Assembly (NCBI GenBank): GCA_016934355.1
Contig: JAFGTA010000189.1
Span: forward strand, 1-8,573
Origin: Candidatus Bathyarchaeota archaeon
GTDB lineage: Archaea; Thermoproteota; Bathyarchaeia; TCS64
Direction of reading: 5' to 3'
DNA: 8,573 bases
This document shows positions 4,851-8,573 of the stretch, in pieces. A program made the translations under genes and the position numbers. Each line of letters starts with the position of its first letter. Position 1 is the stretch's first letter. The notes below the pieces were generated by a model that was not told the DNA's origin, ran no database searches, and saw nothing but the letters and a program-made list of their open reading frames with translations.

Positions 4851-6065
4851 TTGCCCATCATCGAGACCATCCGCGAGGAGAAGCAGATATTCTACCTAGC
4901 CGTGGCGACGGCTCTCCGAGGGGTAAGAGATAACCTAAGGTCCGTTGTGTGGCAGCCCTTCGCGCTGAGTCTCGGTGTCTCCATCAGGAGCATCGGCGCA
5001 TTGGAGAGCCTCATGGACTTCGCCAAGATAATAGTCCAGCCCGTGCTCGGCGCTGCTTCAGACGTCTACGGTCGTAAGCCGTTCCTCGTCGCGAGGGAGC
5101 TGCTCATCGTGGCGGCGAGCCTTTGCTTCCTCTTCGCGCGCTCTTGGCTCCTGCTGGCGGCTGGGATGTCTCTCGTCGGCTTCAGCTTTGCCCTCCTCCC
5201 TGTGTGGCAGTCGACTGTTGCCGAGTCCTCTAAAGGCGCACAGATGGGCATGATCTACAGCATCCTTGGGAGTTGCTACATGGCGAGCGGCCTCGTTGGC
5301 ACCCTCGCCGCAGGGTGGTTGGCCGACAACGTGGGGTACAGGACCGTGTACACGTTGTCCACGTTCTTCGCGTTCGCTGGCCTCATCGTGACGTTGATCC
5401 GTATCGAGGATACGAAAGAGAAGGACGGCGAGGGGTCCTTCTCCTTGAGTGAGGCGTTTGAGTCGCTGCTTGACACGTTCAGGCCGCCGAAGTACCTGTG
5501 GGGGTACTACATCGCCATGTCTGTGGACCTCTTCGCCTTCAGCCTCGGGTGGAGGCTCATAAACGGGATGCTCACCGAGGCGTTCAGCTTCACTCCGGGG
5601 ATGCTGGGGATGATGATGGCCGTAAACGCGGGTACTATGGCTGTTTTTCAGGTGGTGCTTGGGAGATACATGGACCGGTTTGGCTACGCGAAGTACCTCG
5701 TGGTCAGCCAGATGCTGTCCTGCGTACTCCTAGCCACGCTGCTGCTGAACCAGAGCTTCCCCGTCGCGGTCGCCGCAAACGTTGTCATGGGGTTCAGCGC
5801 CGCATTCTGGGGGCCGGCCGAGCAGGCGTGGATAGCTACGAACGTAGACCCGAAGGAGAGGGCGAGGGGGATCGGGGGCTACTCGACCTTCAGGGGTCTC
5901 GTCGCGTTGCCGGGCCCCTTCATCGGCGGCATACTCTACGACAGATATGGGTACCATATGCCTCTGCTGATCAACCTCGTGCTGGCCGTGGTCGACGTCG
6001 TCCTGCTTGCCGTGCTGGTGAAAAACAGGGTGAGGCCGGAGGAAGAGGCTAGTCCAGCCTCCTGA
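4851..6065 (+). CDS. MFS transporter, 12 TM segments
   Basis: A 404-aa major facilitator protein of the usual length with about twelve hydrophobic segments in two six-helix halves, separated by a charged cytoplasmic loop (about 184-213, IEDTKEKDGEG region). The family's motif A between helices 2 and 3 is clear: GAASDVYGRKPF (67-78; D71, G74, R75, K76). A second-half copy is LGRYMDRFGYAKYL (270-283; D275, G278). The segment PKERARGIGGYSTFRGL (334-350), after helix 10, resembles the Arg/Gly-rich region of drug or sugar-type exporters. The substrate cannot be deduced. TTG 4851 is the only start: TGA lies in frame at 4842 and the first ATG is residue 55. The preceding palindrome suggests specific regulation. 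Its 3' end overlaps the convergent TIGR04076-type gene by 17 bases. Confidence 0.85.
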   Translation: MPIIETIREEKQIFYLAVATALRGVRDNLRSVVWQPFALSLGVSIRSIGALESLMDFAKIIVQPVLGAASDVYGRKPFLVARELLIVAASLCFLFARSWLLLAAGMSLVGFSFALLPVWQSTVAESSKGAQMGMIYSILGSCYMASGLVGTLAAGWLADNVGYRTVYTLSTFFAFAGLIVTLIRIEDTKEKDGEGSFSLSEAFESLLDTFRPPKYLWGYYIAMSVDLFAFSLGWRLINGMLTEAFSFTPGMLGMMMAVNAGTMAVFQVVLGRYMDRFGYAKYLVVSQMLSCVLLATLLLNQSFPVAVAANVVMGFSAAFWGPAEQAWIATNVDPKERARGIGGYSTFRGLVALPGPFIGGILYDRYGYHMPLLINLVLAVVDVVLLAVLVKNRVRPEEEASPAS

Positions 6066-6321
6066 GCTCCACTATCACAGGGTTGGTGCCGTCGGGGCAG
6101 GCGTGGCGGCTCACCTTCTCCCCATCCTCGGCTGTAGCCCACGCCACCTTCGCCCCGTGAGCGAACGCGAAGACCTTGGGCAGCACGGAGTACATCATGT
6201 GTAGGCACATCTTGCCCTCTATCTCGTTGGTGTCCCAATCAAAAACAGTCTCATCGCCCACCTTATGCCCTGCGGCGCAGTGGCCCTTCTGGCTTATGAC
6301 CGTCGCCTTGATCCTTACCAT
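6049..6321 (-). CDS. TIGR04076-type small cysteine protein
   Basis: A 90-aa protein matching the pattern of the TIGR04076 family, of unknown function and frequent in anaerobic archaea and bacteria: VRIKATVISQKGHCAAGHKVGDE (2-24, cut here only by description: strand, then C15 and GHKVGD), MCLHMMYSVLPKVFAF (38-53) and the conserved HACPDGTNPVIVELRR (73-88). Cysteines C15, C39 and C75 recur at positions where the family has conserved cysteines, which suggests metal or redox chemistry, though none is demonstrated. ATG 6321 is the start: the TATA element AATATATTTA (6344-6353) is centred 27 bases upstream, so the transcript is probably leaderless. It sits between the two MFS genes, convergent with the first and divergent from the second. 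Confidence 0.75.
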   Translation of the reverse strand: MVRIKATVISQKGHCAAGHKVGDETVFDWDTNEIEGKMCLHMMYSVLPKVFAFAHGAKVAWATAEDGEKVSRHACPDGTNPVIVELRRLD

Positions 6322-6343
6322 GACTCTTGATGTGTGTAGGGCG

Positions 6344-6353
6344 AATATATTTA
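6344..6353. promoter_or_regulatory. Strong TATA box, possibly bidirectional
   Basis: AATATATTTA is the strongest TATA element of the window. Its centre is 27 bases from ATG 6321 on the minus strand, ideal for leaderless transcription of the TIGR04076-type gene. Being almost symmetric, it could also drive the plus-strand MFS gene with a leader of about 20 bases before ATG 6394. Confidence 0.6.
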
Positions 6354-6393
6354 TTCAGTGTGGGTTGAATGCGGCCGGTTTTTAACGCAGGGC

Positions 6394-7677
6394 ATGGACA
6401 TCTATGTCAATTATAGCGGTGGCTGGCTGGTGGGTTTTAAGGATCGGCTTGACTATTTCAGAGACTTCCTAGCCAGGCAGAGCCACAACTACAGAATGAT
6501 GATCGTCCGCAGCGGCGGAGCCAACTTCCTATTCAACCTTACAGGGAACTACTCCAGCATATTCACGAAGGCTCTGGGCGCCGACAACATGACCATCGGC
6601 TACATGAGCAGCGCAAGCGCCTTCATCAGCATGATAATCAGCATGCCCGTGGGCTGGGTGACGGACAACCACAACCTGAAGCGGGTGATGGGCGCCGGCA
6701 TGTTCCTCAACATAGTCATGATAGGGCTCTACGCCTTCGCCCAGGACTGGCGCTGGATTCTCGTCGCCATGATCGTCAACCCTTTCACCATGGCGCTAAT
6801 GTTCAGAAGCCAGCAGGTTATCGTGACTAACGGCCTGAAGACCGAGGACCGGGCGACCGGGATGGGCTTCAGGATGATCATAGCTCAGGTGCTGGGCCTC
6901 GTCAGTCCCATCCCCGCCGCGCTGCTGGTAAACTACTTTGGCGGCCTTAACGTGGACGGGATCAGACCCTTATTCTACATCCGCCTGGTGGGCTTGATCA
7001 TCGTCTACGCCTACGTCTACGTTAAACTCACCGACACGATTCCACAGATGAGGGGCGGAGACCGGGTAGGTTTCCTCGGCGAGATGGCGGAGGTCATGAA
7101 GGGAGGCGCGAGGCTGAGGACTATGATCCTTGTAGGGGCTCTGGGCGCCTTCGTCTGGAGCACCATGGAGTCGTTCGTGTTTCTCTATGCTGCCGAGGTC
7201 AAGGGCGCGGATGAGTTAATATTGGGGTTGATGACCACCGTCACGACAGTATCGGCGATCATCTTCTCTATCCCTCTGAACCGTATCGCGGACACGAGGG
7301 GGCGTAAGTTCGCGTTCATCTCGGTGAGGCCGGCGCTTTGGCTCAGCTTCGTCATAGTCGTGCTGGCCGACCACCCCTACTGGCTCCTCGTCTCATGGTT
7401 TCTAAGGGGCATAGCGCTGAGCACAAGCGCATACAATACGCTGATGATGGAGATGGTGCCTCCGGAGCAGCGAGGCAGGTGGCTGGGAATAAGCAACACG
7501 TTCAGCGCCCTCGTGAGGATAGGGGCGCCTATCCTCGGCGGCTTCCTCTACAACAGCAGCCACCCATCCCTCATTTTTCTGATCCCTCTCGCCGTCGACA
7601 TGCTGTTGAGGATACCCATACTCCACTTCATGGTCCCAGAGACCCTCAAAGCAGGCGAGACGGTGCGGGTTGGCTAA
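6394..7677 (+). CDS. MFS transporter, second and divergent type
   Basis: A 427-aa major facilitator protein with about twelve hydrophobic segments after a roughly 35-residue hydrophilic N-terminus (FKDRLDYFRDFLARQ). The first-half motif A is weak (GWVTDNHNLKRVMG, 87-100, with D91 but no canonical G-R-K). The second-half copy is canonical (LNRIADTRGRKFAF, 295-308; D300, R302, G303, R304, K305). MVPPEQRGRWLGI (354-366) after helix 10 is the expected conserved loop. It shares the fold but little readable identity with the upstream MFS protein, so it is not a recent duplicate. ATG 6394 is used. The open frame reaches GTG 6358, and GTG 6430, preceded by GGTGG at 6419-6423, is a credible shorter start; all leave the membrane core intact. 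Substrate unknown. A T-run follows the stop. Confidence 0.82.
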   Translation: MDIYVNYSGGWLVGFKDRLDYFRDFLARQSHNYRMMIVRSGGANFLFNLTGNYSSIFTKALGADNMTIGYMSSASAFISMIISMPVGWVTDNHNLKRVMGAGMFLNIVMIGLYAFAQDWRWILVAMIVNPFTMALMFRSQQVIVTNGLKTEDRATGMGFRMIIAQVLGLVSPIPAALLVNYFGGLNVDGIRPLFYIRLVGLIIVYAYVYVKLTDTIPQMRGGDRVGFLGEMAEVMKGGARLRTMILVGALGAFVWSTMESFVFLYAAEVKGADELILGLMTTVTTVSAIIFSIPLNRIADTRGRKFAFISVRPALWLSFVIVVLADHPYWLLVSWFLRGIALSTSAYNTLMMEMVPPEQRGRWLGISNTFSALVRIGAPILGGFLYNSSHPSLIFLIPLAVDMLLRIPILHFMVPETLKAGETVRVG

Positions 7678-7679
7678 GA

Positions 7680-7689
7680 TTTTTTAAAT
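7680..7689 (+). promoter_or_regulatory. T-run / TATA element between MFS and CBS genes
   Basis: TTTTTTAAAT (7680-7689) starts three bases after the MFS stop. The six T residues fit an intrinsic terminator and the TTTAAAT part fits a TATA box 48 bases before ATG 7734 (36 before TTG 7722). One short element may therefore end one transcript and start the next. Confidence 0.45.
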
Positions 7690-7733
7690 GTCGAAACCCT
7701 GTGTAGCATAGTGGTTTTACGTTGAAGCTAGAG

Positions 7734-8180
7734 ATGAAGATCAAGGACCTCATGAAGAAGAACCCGCTCATAGTGAAGCCCGGCGAGGACCTCGCGACGG
7801 TCTCCAAGAAGATGGTGTCCAAGGGTAAGGACGTCGTCATCGTAATGGATGGGGACATCGTGAAAGGACTGGTCACGGCTGAGGACATCTTCTTTGCGAT
7901 GAAGAGCTACGTACTCGGCAAGAACATGCTCGAGGACATCCCCATGGAGGTCCGCGACATGAAGGTGGCTGAGCTCATGAAGGCGCCGGCAGCAATGGAG
8001 TTCATGCAGGCTTGCGGGCTCACCGGCACCAACGTGTGCATCGTCCTCGGCGAGGACGACAAGGCTGCGGACGCCATCAGAGTCATGGCCATAAGCGGAG
8101 TAGACAACATACTCATAGTCGGCGACGAAGGCGTAGCCGGCACCCTCAGCGAAGCAGACCTCATAAAGGCGCTAGCCTAG
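7734..8180 (+). CDS. CBS-domain pair protein
   Basis: A 148-aa protein made of two CBS domains forming one Bateman module, which usually binds adenine nucleotides or S-adenosylmethionine and controls a partner. CBS1 spans residues 1-56 (KIKDLMKKNPLIVKPGEDL, then DVVIVMDGDIVKGLVTAEDI). CBS2 spans 74-148 (DMKVAELMKAP ... AADAIRVMAISGVDNILIVG ... GTLSEADLI). Between the LM-KAP start and the AADAIRVM helix, CBS2 holds a segment, AMEFMQACGLTGTNVCIVLG (88-106), that is not typical of a plain CBS repeat and contains two cysteines (C94, C102). The usual D-G-x-V-x-G-x-V-T-x-x-D-I pattern is intact in CBS1, and in CBS2 reads DEGVAGTLSEADLI. ATG 7734 fits the family start; TTG 7722 would add MKLE. No fused effector domain is present, so the partner is unknown. 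Confidence 0.85.
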   Translation: MKIKDLMKKNPLIVKPGEDLATVSKKMVSKGKDVVIVMDGDIVKGLVTAEDIFFAMKSYVLGKNMLEDIPMEVRDMKVAELMKAPAAMEFMQACGLTGTNVCIVLGEDDKAADAIRVMAISGVDNILIVGDEGVAGTLSEADLIKALA

Positions 8181-8200
8181 CCTCTTTCCCCTTTCTCACC
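8181..8200 (+). terminator. Pyrimidine-rich terminator after the CBS gene
   Basis: CCTCTTTCCCCTTTCTCACC directly follows the stop codon; runs of T among C are typical of archaeal termination. No stem-loop precedes it. Confidence 0.35.
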
Positions 8201-8218
8201 CAGATTTATTTGCATATG

Positions 8219-8226
8219 CTTTATAC
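8219..8226 (+). promoter_or_regulatory. TATA box of the serine hydrolase gene
   Basis: CTTTATAC is centred about 33 bases before TTG 8256, predicting transcription near 8250 and a leader of about six bases. Confidence 0.5.
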
Positions 8227-8242
8227 CGCCCAGCGGCGAGTC

Positions 8243-8270
8243 TTCAACGATTGAGTTGACCGTTCAACGA
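8243..8270. repeat. TTCAACGA direct repeats with GTTGA/TCAAC inverted repeat at the start site
   Basis: TTCAACGA occurs at 8243-8250 and again at 8263-8270, 20 bases apart (about two helical turns). Between them GTTGA (8255-8259) is the reverse complement of TCAAC (8264-8268). The cluster covers the predicted transcription start and the TTG, so it may be an operator. Confidence 0.35.
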
Positions 8271-8573
8271 CATACTGATCTCAGGAACTGGATCGAGAGC
8301 AGGGTGCCAGAGTACATGAGGGAGGGGCGGATGCCCGGGTTCAGTGTAGCCGTCGTCGAGGACGGGGAGACCGTCTACGCGCAGGGCTTCGGCGCCCGAG
8401 ACCCCCAGATGAACCTCCCCGCCACTCCGGACACTCTCTACGGCATCGGCAGCGTCACGAAGAGCTTCGTCGCCATAGGCGTGATGCAGCTCATGGAGCA
8501 GGGGAAGCTGGGGCTCGACGACCCCGTCAGGGACCACGTTCCCTTCAAGCTCGGCTTACCCGGCAAACCCATA
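8256..8573 (+). CDS. Serine beta-lactamase-like / penicillin-binding-protein-fold hydrolase, N-terminal part
   Basis: The first 106 residues are present; the gene runs off the window. The layout matches class C beta-lactamase and D-alanyl-D-alanine peptidase-like (Beta-lactamase family) enzymes: GRMPGFSVAVVEDGETVYAQ (24-43), GFGARD (44-49), the strand LYGIGSVTKSF (61-71) carrying the catalytic S-x-x-K tetrad (S66-V-T-K69), then GVMQLMEQGKLGLDDPV (75-91). The Tyr-x-Asn and His/Lys-x-Gly motifs would lie beyond the window. No signal peptide is seen, so it is probably a cytosolic esterase or peptidase rather than a wall enzyme; that is inference. TTG 8256 is the only start in frame near the TATA box; no Shine-Dalgarno is evident. 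Confidence 0.85.
   Translation, partial: MTVQRHTDLRNWIESRVPEYMREGRMPGFSVAVVEDGETVYAQGFGARDPQMNLPATPDTLYGIGSVTKSFVAIGVMQLMEQGKLGLDDPVRDHVPFKLGLPGKPI

Noticed and set aside
5498..6052. 184-codon plus-strand frame inside the first MFS gene
   Set aside because: It is Arg/Gly/His-rich and low in hydrophobic residues, the product expected from reading GC-rich transporter codons in the wrong frame.
4851..7677. The two MFS genes as a tandem duplication or a two-subunit transporter
   Set aside because: Each has a full set of twelve segments and its own motif A pattern, with little readable identity, and a gene on the other strand separates them.
7338..7706. 122-codon plus-strand frame overlapping the end of the second MFS gene
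   Set aside because: Biased composition with no motif, while the overlapping MFS frame carries conserved family motifs across the same bases.

Overview
The window looks archaeal, most likely from a thermophilic or deep-branching Thermoproteota-type lineage (Bathyarchaeia or Korarchaeia-like). That placement is inference; no rRNA or other marker gene is present. The evidence is the many TTG/GTG starts, TATA boxes (TTTAAA, TATATT, TTATA) centred about 23-34 bases before start codons so that leaders are absent or very short, T-run terminators, heavy AGG/ATA codon use, and families common in archaea (PfpI, TIGR04076-type, stand-alone CBS pair, ATC hydrolase-like). Genes are short transcription units on both strands with little operon structure.

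Layout. 1-152 (-): 5' end of a LemA-type membrane protein. 249-1067 (+): creatininase-family metal amidohydrolase, divergent from lemA. 1064-1948 (-): M23-like (LytM/lipoyl-like) protein meeting the creatininase gene tail to tail, both stops lying in one CTAG. 2048-2341 (+) and 2356-2601 (-): convergent pair of unrecognised small proteins. 2636-3484: AT-rich stretch with three tiny coiled-coil-like genes (two on -, one on +) and a long GC-rich hairpin at 3191-3238. 3456-3932 (-): ATC hydrolase-like protein. 4009-4176 (-): 55-aa four-cysteine zinc-ribbon protein. 4278-4784 (+): PfpI/DJ-1 protein. 4851-6065 (+): 12-TM MFS transporter preceded by a perfect palindrome. 6049-6321 (-): TIGR04076-type small protein. 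6394-7677 (+): second, divergent MFS transporter. 7734-8180 (+): CBS-pair protein. 8256-8573 (+): start of a serine beta-lactamase-like hydrolase, cut by the window edge.

Together the genes suggest an accessory or housekeeping-hydrolase region: several amide- or peptide-bond hydrolases (creatininase, M23-like, ATC hydrolase-like, PfpI, beta-lactamase-like) and two transporters, each apparently with its own promoter. No complete pathway can be read from it. I found no mobile element with a recognisable transposase, no CRISPR array, no tRNA and no rRNA. The least ordinary parts are the tiny-gene/hairpin region (2600-3485), the altered M23 metal site, and palindromes or repeats placed exactly where archaeal repressors bind.
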